In this document: positions 22,201-34,741 of the stretch, piece by piece
Layout of the letters: each line of letters begins with the position of its first letter
How positions within the stretch are numbered: position 1 is the first letter of the stretch
NCBI GenBank assembly: GCA_963969285.1
Contig: OZ017739.1
Coordinates: forward strand, 406,895,615-406,959,614
DNA length: 64,000 bases
Direction: 5' to 3'
From: Odontomyia ornata
Lineage: Eukaryota; Arthropoda; Insecta; Diptera; Stratiomyidae
Position numbers and translations under genes: made by a program
Notes under the pieces: generated by a model
Seen by the model: only the letters and a program-made list of their open reading frames with translations
Databases searched by the model: none
What the model was told of the DNA's origin: nothing

Positions 22201-22640
22201 CTTGTGTATCTGGTACCTCAGAGTATGATGCTCATTGTTTACAGCTCTTGGAGATGCGGCATCGGAGTTTGACCCTTATAAGGTAGTGGTCCGAATCACA
22301 GACAACGCGGTGTAACAAGCGCGTGTCGACAATGCTGACGGTGGCTCGTTTTTGCATCAGAACATGGTCGATCTGGTTGTATGTGCGACCGTCTGAGGAT
22401 ACCCACGTTCTCTTATGGATGTCTCGATGCGGAAAGCGTGTGCAGGTTACTGTGAAGCCTCTACTAGTAGCGAAGTCTATCAGGCGGTCTCCGTTGTCCT
22501 CCGGTTGTTCCTCTATGTGCCGTTTCTCAGCCGACTTTTGCATTGAAGTCACCTAGAACAATTTTAATGGTGTTTGACGGCAATGCATCGACGGTGCGTT
22601 ACACATTGCTGTAACGAAGCTGTTACGCTGGTTCCATGAC
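19296..22640 (-). mobile_element. RTE/BovB-like LINE, split by a hairpin repeat
   Basis: Read on the minus strand from right to left. Endonuclease part: LGDFNAKVG, FPHRDIHKRTWVSSDGRTYN, IDHVLM, CDSDHYLIRVKL (22232-22610). Linker: WYDEECKEAIEIRNQAHKEY (21883-22182). Start of RT: NKAPGRNEITAEQLQSMGP (near 20580-20640), NYRGIALLCMSYKLLSKIIE, then YQRSFRSGRSTRDQIF. Palm: VDFNQAYNSVDRNMLYKIML, SGLKQGDGLAQVLFN, and a degraded YAD catalytic motif (YADLRC). The C-terminal part (FIYLGANVN) is recognisable down to about 19300. Frame changes and stops are frequent. The element is interrupted at 20642-21584 by repeat copy C. The subgroup call is from motifs only. Confidence 0.87.
20642..21584 (+). repeat. 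hairpin-repeat family, copy C, inserted in a LINE
   Basis: It opens with a shorter hairpin whose arms are GTCTTTGTGAA (20644) and TTTACAAAGAC (20663). GATTGTCCGTCTGTCC, the conserved body (GGTATCAAATGAAAGGTC, AGCCGAAAAATCTGAAGAAA) and the 3' end GGTTACAAAAACCTTCTGAT...ACCTGTTT follow. The LINE frame reads QAAVRNLRK just right of it and NKAPGRN just left of it. The empty site can therefore be inferred as a T-rich codon junction. Confidence 0.88.
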
Positions 22641-23064
22641 AAGTAAATACTTCAACTTAATCGGTTTTTGGTCTATGAGTGGTATTTCATTTCCCACATA
22701 CCGACCGGCTAGCCGATTACGGCATCCTCTATTCGCTACCTGAGAACGCGTCGGATGGGGGACCGTAAGCCCCATACGGACTTTAATGTCAACAGTTTTG
22801 TAAATAAATTAATTTTAAAAAGGAAATATAACGAACAATTTTATTTTTTAGTAAGTTCTCTTTTTTCTTAAAAACCGTCGGGTTTTGAGTGAGTAGACGT
22901 GTTTCAACTCCTTTGAATCATCTAGGATGGGCTAGCCAGGTAGATAGTTTTTGTTTTTTGGTGTTCTGGTTCGTCCCGCTTCCGATTTTGTTGGAAGTTA
23001 CAGATTCTCACACAATTTTCTCAGTAGTAGACCACACCTTCCAACATAAACAAACCAGAGCAAC
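22641..23064. other. upstream LINE-like leader, otherwise unassigned
   Basis: The minus strand contains a CCCCCATCCGACGCGTTCTC stretch followed by GTAGCGAATAGAGGATGCC, which may be the leader of the adjacent LINE. No protein can be supported. The remainder is AT-rich and unassigned. Confidence 0.35.
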
Positions 23065-23145
23065 GCTTGCTTTAGTACTACAGCCCTTTTCGGGCTTTCG
23101 CTCAGAAATAGTTAGAGTATCTCATTATTTTGATTGTTTTTGATC
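23065..23145 (-). repeat. SINE 3'-tail fragment
   Basis: On the minus strand it reads AATGAGATACTCTAACTATT, then GCCCGAAAAGGGCTGTAGTA, the same tail as the SINE at 36005-36300. Confidence 0.7.
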
Positions 23146-23149
23146 TTGA

Positions 23150-25850
23150 TTTCCATTATGTCCTGCATTACCGTTAAATGCATTGATCCAATCAATAAAA
23201 CCCCTATGGTCCTTTGCTTCGGCTTTTGCGAGCTTTCATTACATTCGGTATGTATTAACCTTAAAGGTACTGCATCCGCCCTGATTAATAAGGCTGGTAA
23301 CGGTGTCAACTTATGTTTCTAGTCTGCAATCAGCTGAAAAAACAATCAGATCGCTAGCGTAAGAGCTTAAACAGCTTCAAACTAAGTGCTCGAGTGCATG
23401 CCTAGAATTTGAGACCCTTGTCAGATTCACAGAGGACGCATCGCTCAAAACTCTGCCTTCAGTGAATATCACTGATGTAGATAACAAGATGCAATTATTT
23501 ACACCGACAGCATAGCACGAATGTATTAGCGATTCGAATACACCTGTACAAAGACCTTACATTCTAACTCGAAGTAAATTACTGGTAAAGTTATCGGCTC
23601 TTAAAACCCCGAATTATGCTGCTGGTTCTAGGACTATTCCATCGCGTTCAAGTTCTCCAGCAAACAATTCGACACATCGCTGGTAATAAGTTACCTTTGA
23701 CAGGCGACAGCTCTCTGGGAACCTCATCAATCAATCGGGGGGCGCTCTCTAAAACCAAAAATAGTCCTTCGCCTAGTCTTCCACCCTCATCTGGTGTTGA
23801 CATATCGGCTGTGGCTACTCTGATTTCGGATGACAAAGAACCTTCCCTTCTCTGTTTCATCAATCGATGCAGCTTGTTTATCTCTTTCCTCGTTTCTATC
23901 ACTCTGTACACTTACGATATTCAATAATATCTCAAATGCTAATGGTCGGGTACTTGACCTTGTTCTTTCTAACTTTCCACTTTACTGTCAATCTGTTGTC
24001 CTAGCATTGTCCACCATTATCGCTCGACATCTCAGTCGCACGTTTGACACATCATACTTTTGCTCCTTCTGCAAAATTTAACTTCTTCAAAGCAAACTAC
24101 GAAGCTCTGGCATCCGAACTCTACTCGGTTGATTGCCTGCAGTTTAATGATAACTTGGAGTGTGAGCGAGCTCTGAGTTTATGAATTGATCAAACATTTC
24201 ACACCTTTACAAGCTATTATACTTTTTCGCCATTTACAAACTCTTCGCAAAGTAAAGCAGAAACCATGGCTAACTAAGCAAGTACTTTGTGCCTTGACTG
24301 CTTAAAGTAAGGCACACCGATGTTTCAATCGTTGTGGTACTGAAGAATCCAGAGTCCGTTTTTGTGATCTGCGGTTTATAGCAAAAAATAACTAAACAGT
24401 GCAATGAAAAACTACTTCAGTAGTTTGGAGAGTTCACTTAAGACGAATAATGCGAAACCCCTCCGGTCATACATTAGATCCTTAAGTCCTCCTGTTCTGT
24501 CCCTCTTTCTGTCCACTGGAATAATATCGTTAGCTCTTCTCCGCGTGATATTTCCAACTTGTTCTCTCAGTTCTTCTCGTCAACTTTTATTCCTTCTTCA
24601 TATATCACCTATCCAGTTAATACACCTGTACTTTACTCCATTGACATTTCCTCACTTTTCAATGACTATATTGAAGTTGAATCCCTCATTAATTCACTTA
24701 ATCCCAATATTTCACGTGATCCTGATGGTTTACTGAATATTTTCATTAAGTTAATATCGTCTTCACTTTCTATCCCTCAGGCTTTTCTCTTCAACCTCAG
24801 TCTGGTCTGGTACTTTCCCGACTTGTTGGAAAAGAGCAAACATTGTTCCTATTCTTAAAAGTGGTGATCCTCCTTCTGTGTCCAATTATCGTTTTACTTC
24901 CTTGTTCTTCTATTTGCCGAAATTACTCGAGCATCTGGTACATAACCGGCTTTCAGTTTCTTTGACTCCTATCTTGTCGAAGGAACAACATGGGTTTCTC
25001 AAAAGTCGCTCTACGAACTCAAATTTAATTGAATTCATCGATTGCATTGCGAAGACCCTGGACAATGGATTCCAGGTTGATGTTATCTCCACTGACTTCT
25101 CCGAGGTGTTTAACACGGTCAACTATCAACTACTCTGTCACAAACTGCAAGCTTTTGGGGTTGTTGATCCTCTTTTATCATGGATGGACCCCACCTGTCT
25201 TCTCGTATATGTTGTGTCAGTTACTGTGGAACTACCTCTATTCCATCTTATCCGTCCTCTAGTGTTCCTCAAGGTTCCATTTTATGTCCTCTACTATTCC
25301 TATTGTTTATAAATGATCTTCCTTCATATATCGCCTCCAAGTGCCTACTGTATGCCGATGGTTTTAAAATATTTCGAGCTATTAGATTTGTACAAAATTG
25401 TCAATATCTTCAGAAGGACCTGATTGCACTAAGTAACTGGTGTTCGTCTAACTACCTCTGTTTTAATGTTGCCAAACGCTATAAAATGACTTTTTATCTA
25501 AATCACTCTCCGCTGGCTTTTACCTATATGTAAAATGTATTTCCACTCGCTGAGCTCTACTAAAGATTTTGATCCTAAGGTCAATTTTGATGCACACATT
25601 CTAATCGCAACTACTAGGGCTTCAAAAATACTGGGACTCATTTTCAGGCATACTTATAAGTTTACCAATATATCCACCCCCGTCCGGTTGTTTATCTGTC
25701 TTGTCCGTTTTATCCTTGAATATTGCTCTATAGTTTGGTCTCACCGACACTCCTACCTCATTAACTCGTTAGAGTATGTCCAGCGAAAATTTACTCGAGT
25801 CAAGTTTTACAAATTCAAAATCTCATATCAACCTTATGAATGTCATTAAT
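23150..25850 (+). mobile_element. decayed CR1-like LINE
   Basis: ORF1 remnant: Cys-rich PHD-like piece at 23150-23320 (ITVKCIDPIN, CFGFCELSLHSVCINLKG). Endonuclease end: NGRVLDLVLSNFPLY (23935). RT: LINSLNPNISRDPDG (about 24690), VSNYRFTSLFFYLPKLLEHL (24878), SKEQHGFLKSRSTNSNLIEF, DFSEVFNTVNYQLLCHKLQA, SSVPQGSILCPLLFLLFIND (25255), then CLLYADGFKIF. The catalytic YADD reads YADG, which would inactivate it. The tail contains SKILGLIFRHTYKF and LEYCSIVWS. There are many frame changes, so this is an old copy. Confidence 0.87.
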
Positions 25851-25967
25851 CCTTATTATGTCTTCCTAGTCTGTCGTTCCGTCGCATCTATCTAGATCAG
25901 TGTTTTCTATATCAACTCTCCCACAATCAAATTTCATCAACATTGTATGCAGACTTACGTTTCCGAA

Positions 25968-26073
25968 AAATTACCTGAAACAAATCTTGTTGTCACCAAC
26001 TGGATTCGAGCTAGGGACCATTGGCTTACGCAGCGAGCACTTCAGCCACTACACTACGGGAACTACGATCAAT
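25968..26073 (-). repeat. SINE head fragment
   Basis: The minus strand reads GTAGTTCCCGTAGTGTAGTG, then GTAAGCCAATGGTCCCTAGC and TCGAATCC (B-box-like), matching the tRNA-like head of the SINEs at 18413 and 36005. The Pol III boxes are partly decayed. Confidence 0.75.
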
Positions 26074-26529
26074 TTTCTGTTGCATAAATCCGCTAGTTAA
26101 AAACTTTGAACGAAGTTTTCTGAATAGTCCAGAAGGCCAGTAACAAAACAGCTAGAACGAAGGTTCAGCTAAAAGAACAGAATCATGTTGTGCGACAGAA
26201 ACAGGCATCAGATTACTGATTAGGCTTAGTGGAAGTAGTTCAATATCCCCAGTAAATTATCCAACTTTCTAGACCGAGCCCTGTGGTCAAGAGGGTTGGA
26301 AATCGTGAATGTATGGAGCGGGCGTATGAATGAAAGACGTGCTTATATGTGAAGCGTCTAAAGAATACTGAATACTTTAAAGACAGTTGCAGTGTTGACA
26401 GATAAGGTGCTGCCAGTAGGCATGTACCAACCGCCTTTTTTTAAAATATGAAATGAACAACAGTGCATTATTGACTGATCGGCATTACTCGTATACGATT
26501 TTAAAATGTTGAAAATTTACTTACTCTTA

Positions 26530-27935
26530 CTCTTCTTCGTAGCACTACAGCCCCTCTCGGGCCTTTGTTTCATACAAACAGCGCCTCTTACTGTGTCCTC
26601 CAACTTCGAACTCCAAGCAGCAATGAACTGTCTGTGTCGAATGAGTCAGACCAGCGTTTTCTCGGTTTTCCCACTAATTTCCACTCTTCAGTTCTCCCAA
26701 CGAATACCTTTTTGGGGATCCATTGTTCGTTCATACGATTCTTGTTGCCAGTCCATTGCAGCTTCCGCAAGCTTACAATCATTGTGGCCTCCAGCTCATC
26801 AAAAATTTCATACAGCTCATGTTTGTTTCGAATTCGCTTTTGGGTCCCGTCTAGCTTCGGTCGAAGGAGTTCAATATGTTTGCGGATACTTGGAGTAGGG
26901 CCCATGTTTCGCACCCATAGCCACAGGTCTTATCACAGATTTGTATACTTGGAGCTTTGTTTTCCATTGTATGCAACTGGTTTTCAAGATCGCCAAAACT
27001 AAATAAAATAGTTTATTTGTGAGTTGTATTCTTTGGCATATTTCATCTCTTGCATTACCAGCTCTCGTTATTTTGGCGCCTGAATACACATTGTTGATAT
27101 TGTATTCGCCAAGTCTTTGAGGTATTTTTCCTCGTCTGTGTCATGAGCTTTGTTATTCTCATTGATTTTAGCAATATTAGTTTTACTTCGCTGTCAAATT
27201 TCAGGAAAAGCACTTGGCGGCTGCTAACGACCGTGACAAAATTTTGATATCATCCGCACAGGCTACCACTTGGCTCGACTTGTAAAGTAATGTACTTCGT
27301 GTGTCGACAGATGGCTTTCTTATAATATATTCCAGAGGCAAATTGAATAGCAAGGGGGCCAGCGCATCTCCCTGCTTTAGTCCGATATTTGTGCCAAAGG
27401 CATCGGTGAGTTGGTTATTGACGCGGACTTGGGAGGTTGTCGACGCCAAGACCATTACGGTAAGACCGACTAATTTGCCTGGGATACCGAAGCAAAGCAT
27501 TATTAGGTATAGTATGTTACGATCCATACTGTTGTATGGTTGCTTAAAATTAATGAAAATTCGGTGTTCGAACTCTCAGCATTTCTCAAGAACCTGCTTG
27601 ACTGTAAACAGTTGGTATATCGTTTATCTACCTGCTCTAAAGAAACCTTGATACTCCCCAATAATACGATTGGCGTATGAGTTCGTTTTATTTTCTAAGA
27701 TTTTCGAAAATATTTTGTACGCCGTGCAAAGTGATATGCCTTTACAGTTTTCACACTGTAGCTTGTCGGCTTTTTTTGTTGATAGGGACTATAATTGATT
27801 GGCTCCACTCGTTTGGGATATGTTCTTGTTGCCAAATGTGCTGGATGACTTTGAGGATGGCTTTCTGAAGATCGCTGTCACCATATTTTATAAGCTCTAG
27901 TGGAATCTCATCAATAACTAGCGTTTTATATTGAA
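26530..27935 (-). mobile_element. RTE/BovB-like LINE, 5'-truncated
   Basis: Minus-strand reading: IDEIPLELIKYGD and HIPNEWSQSII (27780-27910), then the palm: MDRNILYLIMLCFGIPGKLV, GLKQGDALAPLLFNLPLEYI, VACADDIKILSRS (27201-27527; ADD catalytic core retained). The C-terminal part has YSGAKITRAGN and the RKHIELLRPKLDG region. The 3' end carries GCCCGAGAGGGGCTGTAGTG followed by GAGTAAGAGTAAG, a tail shared with the SINE. The same family occurs at 36480-37438 on the opposite strand. It is broken by frame changes. Confidence 0.87.
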
Positions 27936-29960
27936 AAATCGACAGTCAAAACCTATACCTACTAGCCTCGGTCTCCCCTATACCAAAATTTCCGTATAAA
28001 TTTACAAAAGCTACTGGAAAATTTATTTTAAATACGTTACTTATCGTGATAGTCAAACAAAAGGATAGTAATTAACTGCAACTTGTATTAGAAATATGTT
28101 GATTCATTGCACAGCTTCCAACCACAAAATCTTGTTAGATTCAATGTCAATAAAAAACTAGTCAAGATATCTGAAAAATTTGCATTTAAATCAGTTTACT
28201 TTCTACTTGTTAAGAAGAAATTTAATCATAATGCACGCATGTGTGCCTTTCAAAGCCTAATTTGCATATTAACACTCTCCAATTGCCTCTGAAAACTTAA
28301 GGTGAATCGAACAATTTAAAAATCAGAGTCGACCTGGTTCGGTAGCAGTTAATTTCTGATTATGGGTAAAAAATGTAAAATTTATTAAATGAAGAATTTT
28401 CGAAGATGATAATCAATCATATCGTCTGATGATAGATTAAATGATGCTGCTGCAAACTACTCGTATTTCAAATTTAACTCGAATTTATCCAAGTAATTCA
28501 TAATAACTGAGTGAGAATTTGAAAGTTTTCAAAGTATGTTAACATCTTCACGTTCACTCGTCAAAATTTCCAACCCACGAGGAAATCAGGCAAGTGAACT
28601 CTTGGCTATTCCTCTTTATTGCTGCGTTAATATATTTTTACTTATAAATAATTTATCTCATTAATGTTATCTTGTGAAATTAATTGGAACTATTCATGAA
28701 GCAGATGGTACAAAACACTTCTTGTATAGGAGATAAACTTGTCCAAGTTCGAAATGAACGTCTTCATAGAGCTGATCTATGTATTTTTAAATGCGATTAA
28801 TACTAATTGATGTATCGCCTCAAACTGCGGCATTAAATCAATCACAAACGTCCATTGAATACAATTATTACTCCTATATTTCATTGTGCGTTGATGTTTC
28901 TTGGATTATTCTGCTAGCGAATGCTTCGTGAAGAAAGTTTAATCGCCTTGTCTTGTCTTTCAATGTCACCAGTCGTTCTAGGCGCTGGAACGATGGTGGA
29001 TGTGGTAACAAAACTAAACAGTGGAAATCCATCACCATTTTCGATTTTATTTCTTCATCGCCACAGTTCTGCCTCATAAACAAAAATAATTGTTTATTAT
29101 TTCCTACATTAGTGGCAACGTTTGGTACTTTTATTTCTTGCCATCCGTGAGTTAACGGTTTGGAAATTGTCTTTGAACAAAGGCAATAACATTTCCTTGG
29201 GCGAAGCAATTCACAGTTGCAAAAATGATTGTCATTAATCATTAATATTTACTATTGTGGTCTGTCAAAGTTACCATCGCTTTCTTTTTTCAGATGTTGA
29301 TCTTTTTCGGATGTTTTTGATTTGGGATTAAATTAATTTAACTGAAATAAATTTAAGTTCTACGCCGTATTTAGTTGTTGTTACCAGTTAAAGTATGAAA
29401 AATATTGGAAAAAGAGAAAACAGGCTTCAAATTTTCTGGGAGATGATATTCTGAATACAGAACTACTGGGTGAACTAGCCTGGAACTACCGAATAAATAC
29501 GCAATATCCAATTTTATGCAGCTCACAAATATCCTAACAACTTCATTGCAACAAATTTATTTCAAATTCAAAAACAATATATAGATGTTGGATGATAATA
29601 CTCTCCCGAATACATATACACATCACCGCATATACAGCTAATCAACAATTCATTCATTTATCACTCGTTTGTCAAATCTCTTGTTAATCAGACGTATAAA
29701 TAAAAGATGACACTTTGCCACTCAGTTTACTTACCCTGATTAACATTCTTCAGAAACCAATTTTCTTCAAGTCACGGGCCCAGTCGTGAAATTGGTGACC
29801 TGTTAAATAAACCGAAATAAACACTCCAAAAATCGGTACTATAGGAACAGCTTATCCCTGCGACTAAAGAAAACACTCGGGTTTAGATCAAACCTAAAAT
29901 GATTTAATTTGTTATTAATTAGACACACAAAGGTCAACTCGCATCGACGAATAATAAATC
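27936..29960. other. AT-rich stretch, no gene recognised
   Basis: The longest open frame is 122 codons on the minus strand (29242-28874). It has no recognisable motif and could be chance. No transposon protein or RNA gene is visible. Unique intergenic or intronic host DNA is possible. Confidence 0.4.
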
Positions 29961-30003
29961 TTGACTTTTAGCTCTACTGTATGGTTGCTTTGTTACTTGT
30001 TCC

Positions 30004-32580
30004 CTACATTCGACATCCGAGGAGGTATGTCATCCCTCCTCGGATGTCTTCTTCGTCGTTGTGAACTTTATAGTCGCCGTCGCCCTCGTCGTCTTCGGAA
30101 TCGCTACTATTTCCGTCGTATGCCCACAACTTCATGTGATCAGCGGCCGTTGACGTTTGCAAAGGCCCTTCGTGTTTGCCGATTTTGCGAACTGTATATC
30201 TGTCATTCCGCAAGGCTCTCTCTACTTCGTATGAGCGCAAACACATAGCGTCGGTTCTCCTCTTGAATTTTTTGATACTCTCCTTGGCCTGAAACCTGAT
30301 TTCGTCGCGGTTTTCGTCGAAGGCGTTGATCCATTCGATTTCGATAAGCTCGCAAATATTTAGATCTTCACGAATACGCGCATGGGTTCCAATAAGTAAA
30401 CGAAATGGCGTCTTATTGGTAGTTCTGTGAGGAGTTTTGCTCAAGTACAGCTGGGCCGTGCTCAGATATTTGCACCATTATTCCTGCTACAGCGCAGATA
30501 TCTTCGTAAGCAGCGGGATAAGCGTACGATTTACCCGATCCACTTGACCGTTTGCTTTCGGGATTCCCGTCGTAATCAGCACATGTTGAATCTTTTCGTT
30601 ATTGCAGTAGGCCTCGAAATCGTTCGATATGAAGGCAATACCACGATCGGATACAATTCTTCTTGGATTTCAAAACGTCACGGACTGCTTCGTAAGCCGA
30701 TTCAACGCCGTCGTTGTCGATTTGGTTACGTATAACCATGTAAAGTTTGAAAAGCTGTCAAAAACGACAAAGATATGTCGGTAACTTTTCCTTGTCGTCA
30801 CCAAAGGTCCAAAATGTTCGACGTGAAAAGTATCCAAAGGGACTTCACCCTTCTCGATGGGATTTATATATCCCTTTAGTCGTCCTTGCTTCTTTTCTGC
30901 CAGTATGCAAGTTGCGAATCACTTTCTTGACTTTGGCACGAAGACATGGCACCCGATAGTCTTTCTTCACGAGAGCCTCCGTTTTGCTCATCGAGAAGTG
31001 ACCTCTCTCGTGTGCCATTTTGATAATTTGCGTCCGCATTCCTTTTGGAACTACAAGACTCTCGTAGTCATTTTGGAACAGCACGCCTCCGCCAACGATG
31101 TAACCTCGAGCTTCATCCTTGTCTGCCAGCTCGAATATTTTTCGGATTTCTGCACCTTCCTGCTGAGCTTTTTTCAATCTCGGCAACAATCCCTCGTCGA
31201 TCTCCTCGATTAGCGTGCACGTCGGCAGCGGCTTTTGGCTAAGCGCGACAACATGTGCCATGCTTTTGCCTGGACAATTTTCTATTTTATACGCCAATTC
31301 CTGCATCTGAACCGCCCATCTCGCAACACGCACGCAAAGGTCTCGCTTATTCATAATAAGAGCAAACGCGCGGCAATCAGTTACAATCTTGAACAGAATC
31401 GCGAGTAAGTATATCCGGAACTTCTTGAGCGGTTTTACAATCGCAAGTACCTCGAGTTCATAGCTCAAGTACTTCTCTTTCGCCGGCGTCGTCTTACCAC
31501 TAGCATAATAAACTGGATGCAATGCTTTCTCTTCACTGTTCCTCTGAAGCAATATCGCCCCGTAACGTGCTTCGACGCATCGGTGTGCAGTTCTGTTTCT
31601 GCGCCTACGCAGTAGATTCAAATCTGGCTGACTCGTCCAAATAATCTTAAGGCGCATAAAAGCGTCATTCTGGGTGTCACCTAATTCGAATTTTACATTC
31701 GACTTCAACAAGTTGAGCTGTAAGAGAGTATCTGGGTACGAACTTTCGGAAATATCCGGTTAACCCGAGAAACCCCTGAATCTGTCGAACGTCTTTCGGC
31801 TTTGGAAACTTCGCAACAGCTTCGATTTTCCTTTCGCTCGATTGGCCACGTCCATTTTCAATGATGTGACCCAAAAATTCAATTTTCGTCTGAAGGAATG
31901 CATAGTTTTTCCAGTTCACGATAAGGTTGGTCTCGCTGGCAGCTGTCAATAACCGCTTTACTTTCTCTAGTCTGCTCTCATAATCTTCTGCAGCACGAAC
32001 AAGTCATCCTACGTCAACACGACACCTTCGCAAATAAGCTTCCAAAATGCGGGTTCACGAATTTTTGAAAAAATAGCTGGCGAGTTACATAGATCGAATG
32101 GTACTCTCATAAATTCGAAATGACCAGCAGGTACTACGAAAACCGAATACCTCTGACTCGATTCGTCGACTGGCACGTGGATAAGCTCGTGTCTGTCTAG
32201 GTGGTCTTCAATCAGCGGTAGCGGATACCCGTCTTTGATAATTTTTTGTATTTAGGAGTCGATAGTCATCACAAAGTCTTTTTGAACCATCTTTTTTTGT
32301 TACTAGGACAACTGGACTCGCATAACCCGAGACGGACTATTAAACAATCCCGTCGTTCATCCAATTGATAATCTAAGCATTGACCAGCTCTCGCTCGTGC
32401 GGCACCAATCGTTTCGGTCTTTGGTATACAGGTTCGTCGTCTTTCAATATAAGTGTCATGTTTACACCCACGTCGCAAGTCTTTACCGGCTTGTAATCGT
32501 CGATGAGGACTTGAATAGCTTCTCTGTACTTTTTGTCCTGAATATTCGATAAATCTGTCGTATTCGCATCGCAGCACTCT
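30004..32580 (-). pseudogene. Gypsy pol: reverse transcriptase, RNase H and integrase
   Basis: RT end: NWKNYAFLQTKIEFLGHIIE and QGFLGLTGYFRKFVPRYS (31677-31949). RNase H: LHPVYYASGKTTPAKEKYLS and FKIVTDCRAF. The integrase zinc region has MAHERGHFSMSKTEALVKKD. The integrase core is readable only across frame changes (30450-30840: IVSDRGIAF, GIPKANGQVDRVNRTL). The C-terminal part is 30444-30004 (TPHRTTNKTPFRLLIGTH), ending in an acidic tail. The RT palm upstream of 31950 is badly decayed. It encoded the enzymes for copying and integrating the element, but this copy is not functional. Confidence 0.85.
30012..30048. repeat. 14-bp inverted repeat at the gypsy 3' edge
   Basis: Arms GACATCCGAGGAGG (30012-30025) and CCTCCTCGGATGTC (30035-30048) are perfect complements with a 9-nt loop. 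It lies where pol ends and a polypurine tract/LTR junction would be expected on the minus strand. Confidence 0.85.
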
Positions 32581-32757
32581 ACTACATTGACTCGATATAT
32601 CCCTGACGCTTCGTCACACGCGGAAGAACTTTCGGCCGAAGGGCTGATTGTAGCTTTACCGCGCTTTATCGTTCAATCCATCGTATGCAAAAAAATCGCG
32701 ACGAATTAACAATTTATGCGCTAGCAAATCGTCACAAATCATACGAATTAAAATCGG

Positions 32758-33227
32758 CTACGAGTTTCCGTCAACCGTCAGCGTCGCTCGAACTTCTAAA
32801 AACGTTGCGTTTTTCTCCTTTCCAATCCCCCGAAACGAAATCGACTTATTCTCAAAACGCGGAGAGCCTAATATCACATACTCGTCTGCTCGCATAATCG
32901 TCAAGTCACTTCCGTTATCGAGTATTGCTTTGATCGGGGCACCATCAATCAAAACTTGCTTATCGTACTCGCTCAATTTCGCCTGGGTTACTGCGAGCTA
33001 CTCTTCGTCGAATATTTCCTTCTGTTCTCACATTTCGGTGCAATATGACCGTACTCGCCGCACGCGAAACATTTCGTTCCTTTATTTTTCGACGGATAAT
33101 TGATACTGATACGCTCCCGTTGAACACAATTATAACAATTTTTCTTTACACCCCGTTCTTTAGTCTCGCTCAACGCGCCTCTTTCATCAGATGAACCTTT
33201 CTCACCTGTCTTGCTCTTACTGTTCAT
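32758..33227 (-). pseudogene. Gypsy gag zinc knuckle and protease
   Basis: The gag C-terminal part has CFACGEYGHIAPKC, a complete CX2CX4HX4C knuckle, near 33060. The protease frame (32976-32758) has AILDNGSDLTIM, where DNGS stands in for the usual D(T/S)GS catalytic motif. The two pieces are separated by a short gap with a stop. The upstream gag is missing. Confidence 0.8.
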
Positions 33228-33512
33228 CGCTTTTTCGCTCCTACGGTTACCGCCGTCCGCTTTGTCGTCTTGTCACGCAGCGATATCTCCTCGAACCCTC
33301 GCAGCAACGATTGCATCGAGTTAAATTCTTATATACCGGCAACATCGCGCAGCTGAGTATCCAGAATCCCGTCGCACAAGGAACAAAAAATGCATTTCCT
33401 TTGTTCTTCGTCGCTTATAAAACCTCGTTCCCAACGGAAAACTGCTAATTCTCGGGATTAATATTGTAATTCTCTTTTTTTTCGAAAATCGATACCGGTT
33501 CTGTTATGAACC

Positions 33513-33815
33513 TCCTGAAAGAAGCGCGGACGAAAAGAAAGACAGTAACCGGACGTACATTTAAAAAAAAGCAGCAGTATAGCTGCCCGTGGTGATTGGC
33601 AGTGACAGCTTCTGACGAGGGAGAAGCCGGTCCACTCGTCCGAAACTGCTTGCTAAATTAGTGTTAGAATTGAGACAGTTACACATCAAGTTTCCATAAG
33701 TTAGGTAGAGTTGAGTAGTTCACTTTAGCCACTTTTAACATCTTTAGGGTTGACACCAGTTGTTTTTTCTCGTTTCCCCATGTAATCCAATTATCTACTT
33801 CGGAGGGAGAACGGA
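33513..33815 (+). repeat. direct repeat H, first copy
   Basis: Matches 35697-35990: GACGAAAAGAAAGACAGTAA, TAGCTGCCC, GTGTTAGAATTGAGA, GTTACACATCAAGTTTCC, GACTTTTAACATCTTTAG-type blocks in the same order. Possibly an LTR or a non-coding element. It continues into segment J after copy D is removed. Confidence 0.85.
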
Positions 33816-33824
33816 GTTTTTTTT

Positions 33825-34738
33825 AGGGTTTTGTAAAATAATTTTACAAAACCCTACTAAAATCGCGTCCTGTCTGTCCGTCCGTCCGTGTGTCACAGCA
33901 GTTTTTCTCGGAAACTACTTAAGCTAGAAACATCAAATTTTGTATGTAGGTGTAAAGTGGTGCTTTCTTCAAAATTCAACTACAAAATCTTTAAAAGGTA
34001 CTTAAGGGGGGTCTCCCCATATAGGGGAGTGACCCCCCGAAATAAAATTTAATCAAAGGTAGCCGATATGGGTATCAAATGAAAGGTCTTATTTTGGCAA
34101 AGTTTGCTTCGAGGGGTGCACAGGGAGGGGAAATACACGAAAAATTTGTGATCCGAAAAATCTGAAAAAAATTAGGGGTGGAGGTGTTTGTGAGTACAAT
34201 AACAAGAAATACCTTAGAAGTCGAAATTCGCTCAACTTTGTAAATAATATTGTGACCTTCGAATTTCACATTTTCCCCAATAATATCGTATGGGTACCCT
34301 TAAACTGTACAAAATTCGATATTTAAGTAGTCCTACAAAAGGTCCTTAAACTATGTAAGTTTTATGAAAATCGAATGATGTACACGGAAGTTATAGCCAT
34401 TTGAAATTTCTCCAATTACAACAACAGATACACATAATTTTGGTATTTTACAGACTTTTCATTGAATCAGACGCTGCAGTTTTGATTTAATCTTCTTGAA
34501 ATTTTCAAATAAGGGCAATGACATTAATATTTTTAGAAGTTCATTATTTAAGTGATTTTTGTTGGCTTGCAACAAAATGACGCCGGTTGAAAATAGAAAA
34601 AACAATGGATTTTCTTTGAAACGTGCACATCTCTTTGACATATTTCTGGACTTTATTCGTTGATGGTGACTGCACTTCTGAGAAGTTGAGTACAAAACCC
34701 TTCTGACATGAGCGTAGGTCTGTTTACCCAACTTGTTT
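33825..34738 (+). repeat. hairpin-repeat family, copy D, complete unit
   Basis: Palindrome at 33825-33855 (arm AGGGTTTTGTAAAAT), then CTGTCTGTCCGTCCGTCCGT, body and 3' end GTACAAAACCCTTCTGACAT...ACTTGTTT. It is 914 bp with no coding capacity. It sits exactly between direct repeats H and J. The other H-J copy lacks it, so this is an insertion with defined ends. Confidence 0.9.
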
Positions 34739-34741
34739 ATT

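Larger units (their letters stand above)
30004..33480 (-). mobile_element. Ty3/Gypsy retrotransposon relic
   Basis: Minus-strand order is gag zinc knuckle, protease, reverse transcriptase, RNase H, integrase, as in Ty3/Gypsy elements. The gag is truncated at the right end near 33480. Possible LTR sequence begins left of 30008 (TGTAGGGAACAAG on the minus strand), but no matching second LTR was found. All genes are interrupted. Confidence 0.88.

Noticed and set aside
22889..23143. 84-codon plus-strand open frame
   Set aside because: Its right part is the antisense of a SINE tail fragment, and the remainder has no motif.
28874..29242. 122-codon minus-strand open frame
   Set aside because: No motif, no neighbouring gene signal and no repeat match; it may be chance.
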